NCBI GenBank assembly: GCA_023213315.1
Contig: JAKCPI010003276.1
Coordinates: 1 to 64,000, forward strand
Direction of reading: 5' to 3'
Length of the DNA: 64,000 nt
Source of the DNA: Euborellia annulipes
Taxonomy: Eukaryota > Arthropoda > Insecta > Dermaptera > Anisolabididae
In this document: positions 35,428 through 46,200 of the stretch, in pieces
Position numbering within the stretch: position 1 is the first letter of the stretch
Layout of the letters: each line of letters starts with the position of its first letter
The notes under the pieces: model-generated
The model's input: only the letters and a program-made list of their open reading frames with translations
Told to the model about the DNA's origin: nothing
Database searches by the model: none
Position numbers and translations under genes: made by a program

Positions 35428-36077
35428 TAGGGCTGCGCAAAATAATCAATTATTCTTCGATTATTTGCTTAAAAAATATTCGATTAATCGATTATTTCGA
35501 TTATTTTCGGGAAACATGTCTTTGAAAAGATGGGATGAAACTCGTATGGTAAAAAAAAACAAAAATCAAATGATTTTCACGAGAGTGAAAAAACGAAAAT
35601 TTTACGAAAAAATGGAAATTTTACCTGAGGAAAAAGGTATAAGCGATTATTTTTCCCATAATCTAAATAATCGAATAATCGAAATAATCGATAAATCGGA
35701 ATAATCTAAATAGTCGATTAATCGGAATAATCGAAATAATCAATTAATCGGAATAATCGATAAATCGGAATAATCGAAATAATCAATTAATCGGAATAAT
35801 CGAAATAATCGATAAATCGGAATAATCTAAATAGTCGATTAATCGGAATAATCGAAATAATCAATTAATCGGAATAATCGATAAATCGGAATAATCGAAA
35901 TAATCAATTAATCGGAATAATCGATAAATCGGAATAATCGAAATAATCAATTAATCGGAATAATCGAAATAATCGATAAATTGGAATAATCGAAATAGTC
36001 GATTAATCGGAATAATCGATTATTTTTTCCCATAATCGAAATAATCGATTATTTTTTCCCATAATCGAACACCCCTA
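35428..36077. mobile_element. hAT-like element filled with an AATCGA minisatellite
   Basis: The ends TAGGGCTGCGCAAAATAATC and AATCGAACACCCCTA are partly inverted, and the flanks atcacggc and atcaagac agree at six of eight bases. From about 35645 the element is a tandem array of aatcg(a/g)aataatcgataa-type units. Confidence 0.6.
35645..36060. repeat. AATCGA-type minisatellite
   Basis: Short units such as aataatcgataaatcgg, aataatcgaaataatcaatt and aatagtcgattaatcgg alternate in a higher-order pattern of about 60-70 bp. The same hexamer is present in the flanking terminal sequence, so the array grew from the element's own end. Confidence 0.7.
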
Positions 36078-37033
36078 ATCAAGACAAATGATCTCGTTGA
36101 AAATAAAAAGCCTACAACCCCTTTTAGAATTGTACAAAAATTTCTGCTGGAGATCCTGGGTTTGATTCCCGCGGCACTTGGCTTTTTCAACAAAAAAGTA
36201 ATCTATATATCCAAATTAGAATTTTACTCCATATTTTCTTGTTCATAGACTTTCATGATCGCTCTTTATCTCTTGATTTCTCAGTACCCACTCCCCATAG
36301 AAAAACAACAAAAAAATTCCTCCCCTTTTAGTTAGGCTTAGGTATAGCGTCGTATTTATTATTTTTAGTGTATGAAGGGTTGGTTTGTAACAGCAACGTT
36401 TGTGGCCAGTGAATCGAATTCAATTCCCGTTGCGAGCTGCTGCTGCGGGGGCGTGGGTTTGAAAACGCTAATGAAATTTATATGTTTATCCGTTTAATTT
36501 AATTAATCCGGGGCTGCTCCTGGAAACAAAGGCAAATGAATGACCCTGTTCATTCTTAGCGATGGATATTTATGCCCACCGCAAATAACAAAACAACCAA
36601 AATTAATTTCATTTATTAAAATACAATTTTACACATCTATTTTAATGTTAACTAATTTCAATTCTTCCCTTCTGTATCTTAAAAAGTCAGAGACGGACAG
36701 TCCAGCTAGTTTTTCTAATAAATAATTTATTTACCTTCTCAGGTAGGAATACACAATTGAGTAAGGCTTGGGCCAAGCGTCACCAATATTGGGCGAGGCT
36801 TGGTTGATAGAACTGGCAGCCCCACAAAATCAAAAAATCATCCTGGACATTATAGAAGCTACAATCTCACATCACATGCCATCTTCCCACACTCTGCCTG
36901 AACAAAATTGTATAATTTTGTAAATAGACTTTTAATCAATTCAGGAGATGAAAGAAACAGTATCAACAGTAATTCAGGAAGTTTTTTCTTTTTGCAGGTT
37001 CTCAGGCAAACAGGTAATAAAGAAGACTTTATT

Positions 37034-38505
37034 TTAATTTGAAAATTTTAATGGAATAGACGAACAGTGTGCGCATTGTCCTCTGTGGTACGGCATTGGA
37101 ACGGTCCTCACAGCTGCTGCTGGTCTTTGTGGGTTGTTTCGACTCGGTCCCGTGGAACGAGTCAGATTATAATTACGGATGTTCTGAGGATCTTCGCGTG
37201 GAATGTTGAATCTCACTCGTTCCACGGGAGAGTCCTCGTCTGCCACTGTCAGGACACGCTCCACAGCTTCAACGGTGTTATCTGCCGCACTCAACACAGT
37301 TCGATGTTGTGGGAAATGGTTCTTTAGATGTTTGACCACTTCTTCCATTGGATATTTTAGTAAAGTCAAAAATTTACTCCACCTCAACCACCGGTGGAAA
37401 TACTGCATTCTTGTTTCTCCGAAGCGCGCCTGGAACTGCCCCGAAACAAGTTTTGCAAGAAGCTCTGCCTGCTGCGAGGGGCTCCAGAAGCGCTTCATGA
37501 ACGCTTCCTTCAGAAGGGGGAGGGTTGAAATTTCCATCCCATGGGCCAGGAACCAGTCCAAAGCTTCTCGCGCCAGACATCCCCTGAACAGCTGGACTTT
37601 TTCTTTTTCTGTCAGATAGGATCTTGCCGCGATCGGCTCGAACTGCTCCCATAGCTCCTTGGGATGGATCTTCCAATCCTCCTTCCCTCTGTATTTGTTC
37701 ATGTTATTTATTTCTGAATGATAATTGGTTGAGATTGGACCAGAAAAGCGAGAAGGTTGTGAGCACATCCTTAAGGAAGCCTCTTGAGCCACTATGACCC
37801 GAATGTGTTCCTTAATTTCTTCGGTTGGTGTTAAGGCCAGCCCTCTCTCTGACAGCACCTTAACTTCACCTGTTAGTTGTTTATGATCTTGTTTGATTTC
37901 TTCTACTTTTCGGTCCACCTCATCAATTTCTTGTTTATGTTGAATTAATTGTCCTTTTATTTCTAAATTTTCAGCTGTTAAGCGTTCCTGTTTTTGACCA
38001 ATTTCCTTCACATTCTCTTTTACTACATCCACTTCCTCTTTGATAATATTCTGTTCGGTAAAAAATTTATTCCATCTTGCTTCTTCTTTTCTTTCCCTCT
38101 CTTCCTTTTCTTTCCTTTTCTTCTCCTTCTCTCTTTCTCTTTCTTCCTTTTCTTCCTTTTCTTTTCTTTCTCTTTCTTCTTTCTCTCTTTCTCTTTCTTC
38201 CTTTTCTTCCTTTTCTTTTCTTTCTCTTTCTTCTTTTTCACTTTTCTGGTCTCTCATCATACTTAATAACAAATCAAGGGTTTGTTGTTGCTTGTCATTC
38301 TCCTCTTTTTTTCTTTCTTGCATTTTTTTTCTTGTTCTTCTTGTTGTTGGGCCAAAAGTCCTTTAAAAACTCGATGGGTGTCCGGTGACATTAGTACCGA
38401 TTCCTTGGAAGGTGAAGAGTCTCCAATGATTTCCACTGGAAGACCTATAAGGTCTATTTTCTCTTCCTCCTCCTTCTTCGAAATTTTATCTTCTGTGTCC
38501 GACAT
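37034..38505 (-). pseudogene. Gag fragment of a Ty3/Gypsy-like LTR retrotransposon, frameshifted and 3' truncated
   Basis: Two overlapping minus-strand frames make up one Gag. The first (from an ATG at 38505) gives an acidic N-terminus beginning MSDTEDKISKKEEEE. The second (38323 to 37034, 429 codons) has a long Glu/Lys/Arg coiled-coil region, then a retrotransposon Gag domain with WKIHPKELWEQF, EKVQLFRGCLAREALDWFLA and MQYFHRWLRWSKFL. The frames meet at a run of eight A (minus strand, about 38326-38333), so a one-base indel or slippage there separates them. The C-terminus stops just after CAHC, where a zinc knuckle would begin, and no protease or polymerase follows, so the copy is cut off. 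It is a capsid-like protein of a transposon, not a host gene. Confidence 0.8.
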
Positions 38506-38521
38506 GGTGTATTTTTCCTAA

Positions 38522-38765
38522 TTAGCGGTTGTGATTATCGGTTTTTGTGGCGTTTCTGATCTCGGTGGGACCTCCACTCTGTAACGTGTACTTTTCTCCT
38601 CGTTTGAATTTATTTTGAATTCCCCGGGTTGTCACGTCACTTGATTGGCCGGCCCGAATGTTGGTTGGGACCTCCAATTCGTAATTCGTATACCCACCGT
38701 TGTTGGTCCGCTGCACTCCGGTATGTCTCCGCCTACGAGGAAATAAATTTCTTCGCCACAAGAGG
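38522..38765 (-). other. Leader between presumed LTR end and gag
   Basis: This GC-richer stretch lies directly 5' of gag. It is open for 79 codons on the minus strand, but with no recognisable domain, so an untranslated leader is the simplest reading. Confidence 0.4.
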
Positions 38766-40748
38766 GGGGGGGAATGTGATCTTGGTGCAACAGTGGATAG
38801 ACAAATTACGAATAATTTTGTAAAAAAAAAAAAAATAAAAATAATTTTAAAAGTTTAAAAAAAAATTAAAAGTTTTATTATTTGATAGAGAGATATGGTT
38901 TACACTTGTTTTGGTATTTGATCTCTGTTGAGATCTCCTCTTGCTTTACAAAATAAAAAAAAAAATAAAAAAAATATTTTGTCAAATTCGGGTGTTTTCG
39001 GGTTGGGACAGCAATCACTGTCACCTTCCTCCCCTTTCAATCTCAATTAACTAGGATTTATGCTTTGACTGCCGAAATTAAAAAAAAATAAAAAAAAACT
39101 AATTTTGTTAATAGGTTTCAGGAGGATGGGATATTGTTGGATAGGATAGGTTATGGTTTAAGGATTTGTTACTTGTTACGTGGATCTTTAGATGTTAATT
39201 TTGTTAGTGATATAGCAACTTAGTAGTTTTAGGGTAATGCGGAAAGGATTTGGTAGGATTGTTAATTTGGAAAGACGCTAACTCTAAAGTAATACAAAAA
39301 AATAAAAAAAATTAAATTTTGAAAAATAAATCTCTAGTTTGTTCGATCTTGGAAGGGGAGAGAAGTGACTTTGATTGCTCTCCCAGTTCGCTTTGTATTT
39401 GTGAAGGAATTGTTTAATCTTGGTGTCACAATCGGTTTTACAGATATTGTATAAAAAAAAATAATTAAATATGCAAGTGAATTGGTTTAAAATTATGTTC
39501 AGAATTTGAATCTATTTCTTATTTTGATTTATTATTTTAAAAATTTGTGTTTCCTATTTGATTAATATTATAAAAAAAAAACTTTCCTTTTCTTTATTTT
39601 CAAACAAACAGTTTTCCTTAACTTTATTTTATTTGTTATTTTGGTTTATAAAAAAAAACATTATTAATTAAGTTTAAGAAAATTATTTTGTGTGTTTATT
39701 TTGTGAGTTTTATTTCTGTGTGTTTTGGGTTTATTATTAATGTTTTATTATATTTTCATCTTAAATTATTTTATTTTCTTACTTATTTCTTCTTATCTCT
39801 TATTCCTTCTTTATCTTTCTTTGTTTTCTTTGTGCTTTGTTTATTTTATTGTGTTTTATGTTTGTTTGTTTTAATGTTTGATTTCTTAAACTTAATTTTT
39901 GGTTTTATTTCAACTCTTAACTTTATTTATTGGTTTTTGTTTTAAAACTGTTTATTTAAAAAAAAATGATTTTGATTTTCACGTTAATTTTATAACAAAA
40001 TTTAATTATTTATTCATTTAAAAAAAAATTTATTTTATTATTTATTTTAAAATCAAAATTATGTTTCACTATTTTAATTCTGAATTCTTTTCTGTTTATT
40101 TCAGAAAATTCACCTTTCGGCTTGAAACTTCTCAAATTGGATGAAAATTTATTTCAAAAAAAAAATTATTTGTATTGAAAATTTTGTTTTGATTTCTTAA
40201 ATTTAATAAATGGTGTTTATTAAACCAAAAAATACTTGCATTTTCAATTATTCCTTATTTTCCTTAAATTCTAAATTAAAATATTATGAAATTGAATCAG
40301 CTGATTTGAAAAATTTACTTTTAAATTTCATTTATTGAATTTGTAATTAAATCTTTATCCAAAATTCTTTGTTATTTTAATTAATTTAATTTTATTTTAA
40401 TTATGAAGTTAATATTTAGTTAATTTTATTATAATTTTAGAGCTCTTTATTTATTAAAAGAAATTGATCTGTGATTATTATTATTTTAATTATTGTAAAT
40501 TTAATTATTTTAATTGATCTTATATAAAAAAAAATATTATAAAAGTAATTTTCAAGTTAAAAGTTATTTGTTTTTAGTATTTTTATCACTATGCTTGCGT
40601 TAAAGTTTCTCTATGAAAAGGTTCTTTATTCTGTTTTACTATATTGCGCAATTATATTTTATTTTATTTGAATATTCAAATTATTTGTGATGATTTTCAA
40701 ATCAGATCTGATAGAAAAAAATATTGTTTCATCTTAGCTTTTGGGTGA

Positions 40749-40853
40749 TCAGGCGTCCAAGATGGCTGGCTTCACAGACGGCGTTTTCCACACGGCTGTT
40801 GAGTCGAAATTTTCCTTCGCCGATTTGACGACCTTCGGATCACTTCTCAGCTT
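40749..40853 (-). other. GC-rich 34-codon open segment in AT-rich DNA
   Basis: After an acceptor-like tttttaag the minus strand reads LRSDPKVVKSAKENFDSTAV then WKTPSVKPAILDA and a stop. It could be a terminal exon or part of the LTR element's regulatory region (ccaagatggc matches a YY1-type site). Confidence 0.25.
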
Positions 40854-41925
40854 AAAAATTCACTTTAAATGATTGCAGATGTTTAATAGTTGTATTTGAT
40901 GTAGGTTTAAACTGGATTTGTAAAAAGAAACTTTATCTTTTTGGGTATTGGTGGGAGCGTGATTTAATGCGTGCTAATTCAAATTCATAATGGTTGCCTG
41001 GTGTCCTTGCTGCCTGCGTGTGCGACCGCTGTGATAGCGTGAGAGTTAGCCTCGCACTTTTTTTTTTTTTTTTCTTCTTCTCGCTCCTTCTAGCCTCGCA
41101 CTTTTCTTTAATGCGTATCTCGCCTGATCGTCTGTTTTTAATAAACAAATTACCTTTTCATAACTTTCACCTTTATAAAATCACTTTCTTTTATATTTTA
41201 TTATAATATAATTTTGTATTAGATCAAAATCTTTTAATTTTTATTCTTTTTAAATTTTATTTCTAATTAAATTAAACATTTGATTCACATTTCTTTTTAC
41301 ATATTACTGTACGGTGCTGCTATCTGTTGATACCCGATTGTACCATTCTCTCTCTCTCTTGTGTACTCCAAATTCAAATAATTTTATAATTTCAAAAAAA
41401 AATAATTTTTGTTAGGCCGAATTTCTTTTTACCCGTTACAGTATATAGATTATTAAAAAATAATTTTAAATGAGGAATTTAAAAAAAATCATTTTAATTT
41501 AAAAATTCTGGTCTGTTGTACTTGTCACACTAGATTTTTTTGTGTAGACTTATATTTAATTTCCGACCATATATTAATATTAGAATTCAAGATGTAAAAT
41601 GTACAATAGTAAAGTGTGATTCAAACAATTATGTGGGGAAAATGAGAATGGACATTTTAAAAATACAGTAATTGATGAGTGAATTTTAATCAAAAAATTG
41701 TTAGAGTGAATTTTGAAAAAATCAAAAAAATTGAAAAAATATGGTGTGACTGGCCGCATACCTTCGGTAATTGAAAGTTGTTTTCCGGACTTGTCAGATC
41801 AGATTTTTTGTGTTGATATACATATATTTAGTTTCCAACGATATATTAAATTCTATATTAGAATTTAAGATGTTTACTTCTAAACATGGGAATATATTTA
41901 TACTTTGTTACCAAGTGAACCATAT

Positions 41926-42163
41926 GCCCTCGGGCTTGGTGTAATTGGTAGCGTGCCTACCTTCTATATTCGGTCCCCAGGCATTCCAATGATTTCATTT
42001 AAGCCATTTGGATATCAAATGGCTTAAATAGAAATGCCTGGACCCCCAATAGATATTATAAATAATAACGATTATCGTCAAAGTCTTATATGGCCTAAGT
42101 AGCCGAAAAGACTGTGTGAATGTGAGTGTGAATGAGAAAAAAGTGGGAGTGTTAAAAAAAAAA
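41926..42163 (+). mobile_element. SINE-A copy
   Basis: A nearly complete copy starting gccctcgggcttggtgtaat (box A region) and ending gagaaaaaagtgggagtg with an A-run. The ggttcg of box B is reduced to attcggtcc. Confidence 0.75.
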
Positions 42164-42164
42164 G

Positions 42165-43080
42165 TTAACCATTTCTCCTATCTTTCCTATAAAGTTCAAG
42201 GGTAAAGTGTGTTTCAAACATTTTTGATTTTTTTTCAAACGTTTTTGATCAAAAGCTTATTTTGAAGCTTCAAGCCCCCCCCCCCCCCGAGTCAGCCTCG
42301 TAGCTCATTTCGTACAAGTAAATTAATCTAATGTTATAATACAGTAGTAATCCATTTTTGTATTCATATAATTATTTCTCTAATATTTAAGAAAAGCTGG
42401 TCTACTATTGAGAAACATTAGATTAGACGATCCATTAATAGTTTTATGCTCCCTCTTATCTTAAAAAGATTTGCCTAATGATTAAAATAGTAATAAAATC
42501 AAATACTTTAATTAAATATTTTCAATCCTTTAAAAAATAAAGTAATTATATTTATTCATTTCAAAATAATTTCCAAGGTGAAATTCATTGTAAAAAAAAT
42601 TTATCATCGATAAAAAAATAATAACATTCAATTAATTTTTTTATAATGAAATATTTTTTTGTTATGTAATATGATTGAATAATAGAATGAATCTAGATGG
42701 ATTTGATTTCATTTAGAAGAAACAAAAAGGAATTCTTAATAATACTAGATAGATATTAAAAAAAAGAACAGTATTCAATCAATTTATATTATTGTTATAT
42801 TTAAAAGAATAATAAGAATAGCATGTAATTGAAATAAAATACGAGTATTATTAAATGAATTCGAAAGAAAACATACCTATTCTATCCCAAAAAAATAGAT
42901 TTTTTTATTGTTTTATTTAACGATTTTTTATATACATATATAGGCCTATGCGTATTTTTACTGGTGGATCAAGCATCCGGAAATTAAATATTTCCAATTA
43001 ATTTTGCTTCGGTGTGCTTCGAGTTCAACAAACTATTAACCATCCCAGCATCACTTCCAGTTTTTGTGAGATCATAAAAT
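42165..43080. other. AT-rich DNA, no gene seen
   Basis: This is the region where the missing TLCD3 exons might lie. No His-His exon or other conserved segment was found on the minus strand. Confidence 0.35.
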
Positions 43081-43084
43081 AATT

Positions 43085-43375
43085 TTATATCATCACATAA
43101 AATCGAAAAAGTAAAGTACTAGTACTTTTTGGCCGATTTCGTTTAAAAGCTTATTTTCACGCCTCGGGGGGGGGGGGGGGGGGACGCTTCGCTTAAATAT
43201 TCAATCAACCTCCTAGCTCTTTTCGTTCTTAAGATATTTTGTTCACACACACACAGACAGACAGATCACGTTGAGAAAATAACTTTTTTGGACTCTGGAG
43301 ACCTCAAAACGTGTATATACATCAAAGTTTCGACATCAAATTTTTGACTTGAAACCATTGCTTTCGCCCTATATT
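43085..43375 (+). repeat. Repeat R1 partial copy
   Basis: The blocks agtactagtactttttggcc, cctcctagctcttttcgttc, cacacagacagacagatcac and acatcaaatttttgacttg are present. A G-run (43167-43182) interrupts the middle. Confidence 0.5.
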
Positions 43376-43622
43376 TATTAACAGGCCCCCCCCGCAAATT
43401 TTATTTCGGGCCCCATTATTAGACCTTACAAAAAATATTTTTAAAATACCGTATATCCCTGAACCCTGAAGGCCCGGGCCCTCTCAAAGAGAAATTGTCA
43501 TTATTTTTTCTTTTTATCTAAATTTTTCCGTTTTTATCGGAGCTACAGTTTTTTAGCCCGGCCCGGCCCGAGGGCCCCCAAGGTCCGGGGCCCCCGCATC
43601 GCGGGGTCTGCGGGGGCGTACG

Positions 43623-43964
43623 TTACCCCACTGTGTGGTTGAGTAACCCATTATCTGAATCAAAGGAAGTGTCTTTTCTCCAGAAAGGCTGCATATTCTG
43701 CTTTTGACTCCTGAGATCCCTAAATTTCACTTGATCCGCCAATAAAAATATATTCCTAAAAGTGTTAATAATAAAAATCAAATTTAAATGAGTAAGACTC
43801 GAAAAAGTACATGAGAATTTCAAGAAAGATATCCATCTTGTTTTACAAAACCAAGAAAAAATCATATGAGAAAACGTATGGGGTGATTTAATTTTGTCCC
43901 TCGCTCTATGTATATTAGAAGAGAAGATATTAAATCGCAAAATATAAAAGGATTCAAAGAGCAA
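43623..43964 (-). other. Unassigned 113-codon open frame just 3' of the TLCD3 exons
   Basis: The frame ends in a segment that looks coding (LADQVKFRDLRSQKQN, then PFWRKDTSFDSDNG and a stop) preceded by a candidate acceptor cttttag. Its phase does not match the end of TLCD3 exon 2, and the space does not allow the missing TLC core in between. It may be a later exon of that gene reached through unseen exons, or chance. Confidence 0.2.
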
Positions 43965-44007
43965 TGAATACTATTAACATCTTATTTTAAATGATGATTT
44001 CACTCAC

Positions 44008-44249
44008 CCCTTGCTTGAATTTTATTTCCGCTTTTGCTTGCCAACGGCAACGAGTTATTTGTATTGCGACATTCCTCCTCGTGGACTCGATACATAGACC
44101 AGATATCGTAAAAAAAATAGGCTGCTCCGAACCAAGCATAGCCTTCGCTTAAATAATGCGATGAACGAAGAAAGTCTCGCGTACATGACCAGGCACAAAC
44201 TACAGTACCTGTTATGCAAGATAAGATGGCTTGCACTGTTGAGACTAAC
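44008..44249 (-). CDS. TLCD3-like exon 2 (TLC domain start)
   Basis: This exon of 242 nt lies between ttttttttttag and gtgagt, ending in phase 1. It holds the conserved STVQA and YFFYDIWSMY blocks and then a polar loop (RNTNNSLPLASKSGNK) that is longer than in vertebrate homologues. Confidence 0.87.
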
Positions 44250-45736
44250 CTAAAAAAAAAATATATTATATTATAAATATTATAAATATATGAAAAAAAT
44301 GGTAATGATAAAACTAAATTTATTTCCACACTTCGCATAATGAAAACTATATATACAGCCCTGTATATATATATAGAAAATGAAATGGAAAAATGTATAT
44401 ATGTATATTACGGTGGCACTTATTTACCAAACTTAAAATTCTAAAAGGCTAACCCCCCACACCATTAAATTATCACAAAAAATAAAAGTCCTCAAATTGA
44501 GTGTTTAAACATTGCCAAAATGTTTCTAATGAAGATTAGAATAAGTGTACTTCACTGATATACTTTTTAAAGAGCATCTAAAAAATAATAGATTTATGAA
44601 TTTTGTTCTTTGCATGTCAGTCAGTCTCTTCCCTTCTATATTTTCAACAGGCGTCAGACCGTGCGATGGGCCGGCCTGTACTATTCCTTTCCGGTCCCAA
44701 AAATCCATGAATGACAAATTCCACCGACTCCCGCACTGCGGGAATAATCAGGCGAAGAAAGAAGAAGAATTCGTTCGAGTGAATTTTGAGAAAATCGAAA
44801 AAAAAACAACTGAAAAATACCTTATTAGAGTACTAGTACTTTTTGGCTGAGGTTGAAATTTTATATATATTTAAGTTAGGCATGCCCCTGGAACAAGACA
44901 TGAAGTTTTTGAACAAAATCAGCTAAAAAGTACTAGTACTTTACTGATGTACTTTTTCAGTTTTTTTTTTTTTTTTTTTGTTTTTCTCAAAATTCGATCC
45001 AACGATTTTGATTAAATGTGCTTTAGTGGTTTGAATTATTATTATTAGAGGAATTTTTAGTTATAGACCACATTTTTGTATTAATTATTTATTAAAAAAT
45101 ATAAATACTGTACTATGCTATGTTTCGACTGCTTATTCTGCAGCCGTTCTCAAGTAATGTGCACTTGCTCCAATTCAAGTGAACTATTTTGATTAAAATT
45201 CATAAATAACTATTTTTTAGATGCTCTTTAAAAAGTATACTAGTGAAATTTTTCGTGGAAATTGTTTGAAGTACATTTAATGCTAATCTTCATTAGCAAC
45301 ATTTCGGCACGGTTTAAACGCTTAATTTGAGGGCTTTTATCAGGCTTATGATTTATGGTCACCTCCAAGTCTATAACCGTTTAGCAAAAGTCATAAATAA
45401 ACAAATAAAGCATTATATCATATACAAATATACTAATAAAATTACTCTTACTTACTTATTAGAAATATCTAACACTTCCGCAAAATTCAATTCGTACTTT
45501 AAGCGGAATGCACGTCCACAACTTGTTTGTAATTGAAAAAAATTGAGTAAATGAAAGAGCGAAACAAAGAAGAGAAGTCCAAGTCCAGTTAATAAGCTGC
45601 CATGGGTAATCTCAATTCGATCCTCAGGATGTAAATAAGATAAAGTAAAAACTGCTAGGTATGCGGAGCCTAGTGTTGTGAAAATGAGTACTGTGAATGC
45701 CACATATAATTGAAAATCCCACCGTGTTCGACTCAT
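44008..45736 (-). CDS. TLC-domain protein of the TLCD3 (FAM57) family, 3' partial
   Basis: The product is a multi-pass membrane protein with the start of a TRAM-LAG1-CLN8 domain. TLCD3B (FAM57B) has been linked to ceramide synthesis; activity here is inference. Exon 1 (45456-45736) encodes MSRTRWDFQLYVAFTVLIFT, two hydrophobic helices, and ends FAEVLDISN. Exon 2 (44008-44249) encodes LVSTVQAILSCITGTVVCAW and then HYLSEGYAWFGAAYFFYDIW-SMYRVHEEE, which matches the family's SSVHA...YVWF..PY..YD.YAMY signature. The junction keeps the frame with GT-AG sites. The N-terminal part is longer than in the human proteins and adds a membrane segment. The His-His part of the TLC domain was not found downstream. 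A strong acceptor (ttttttttcag) abuts the ATG, so an upstream exon exists, perhaps only 5' UTR. Confidence 0.85.
44550..45020. repeat. Repeat R1 fragments flanking the TLCD3 intron
   Basis: Partial copies (44560-44850 and 44890-45020) share aagagcatctaaaaaataat, gtgaattttgagaaaatcg and agtactagtactttactgat. They lie within the intron between the two TLCD3 exons. Confidence 0.45.
45456..45736 (-). CDS. TLCD3-like exon 1
   Basis: This exon of 281 nt starts at the ATG directly after a polypyrimidine-cag acceptor and ends at gtaagt in phase 2. Hydrophobic helices lie at about residues 9-34 and 45-67, joined by a polar loop with HPEDRIEITHGS. Confidence 0.82.
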
Positions 45737-45907
45737 CTGAAAAAAAAGTAAATTTAAAATGGTTATTTTAACAAGTTTGTCTGACCAGGAACATACTTAT
45801 AATATAATGTTTAGAATGTGTATTTTTTAAAGAATATAATATATATCTGATTCTAATAAAATTAATTTTATATATATATTTGAAAATCAGATTGTTTATA
45901 TGAACAC

Positions 45908-45942
<35 letters not shown>

Positions 45943-46046
45943 AAACAAAGTAGTTGCTGGCAGTTTGTAAATTTAACAGAAGGGGCAAATGCAGGCAAAA
46001 ATAAAAAGCATCCGATCCTTACAATCTAACAAGATGTTTAGAAATA

Positions 46047-46200
46047 CTTTTATTGTCCCATCTTCAGTCCTTTAAAATTGTTACTATCCCAGAGTTGGTC
46101 ATATAGGTTTAATACATGTATCATAACCGGCGAGTTGTCACATTTTTCTTATTTAGTGAGTAAAATATTAACATTTTTAAAGGAACGAAGATGGGACAAT
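46047..46200. repeat. Inverted repeat related to the 59785 locus
   Basis: The arms attgtcccatcttc...tttaaa and tttaaagg..gaagatgggacaat are inverted. The right flank gctgaacttgctccatctcc resembles gctgcacttgctccttctcc next to 59785-59825, so the two loci share an origin. Confidence 0.5.

Larger units (their letters stand above)
37034..41440 (-). mobile_element. 5' part of a Ty3/Gypsy-like LTR retrotransposon
   Basis: Reading the minus strand, a terminus-like TGTAACGGGT starts at 41440. About 2.6 kb of very AT-rich sequence follows to a G/C-tract near 38762-38770, then a leader with TGGCGAAGAAATT (possible primer-binding site) and the gag frames. If 41440-38770 is the LTR it is unusually long. 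No second LTR is in the window, so this boundary is inference. A GC-rich 34-codon open segment (40749-40853) lies inside this region. Confidence 0.5.

Noticed and set aside
37067..38521. Several plus-strand open frames, some rich in Ser/Phe/Leu
   Set aside because: They are antisense shadows of the Glu/Lys-rich gag coding region.
45301..45350. Hammerhead-like copy in the TLCD3 intron
   Set aside because: It has GAAATGTT and CTGATAA and poor stem pairing; too decayed to call.
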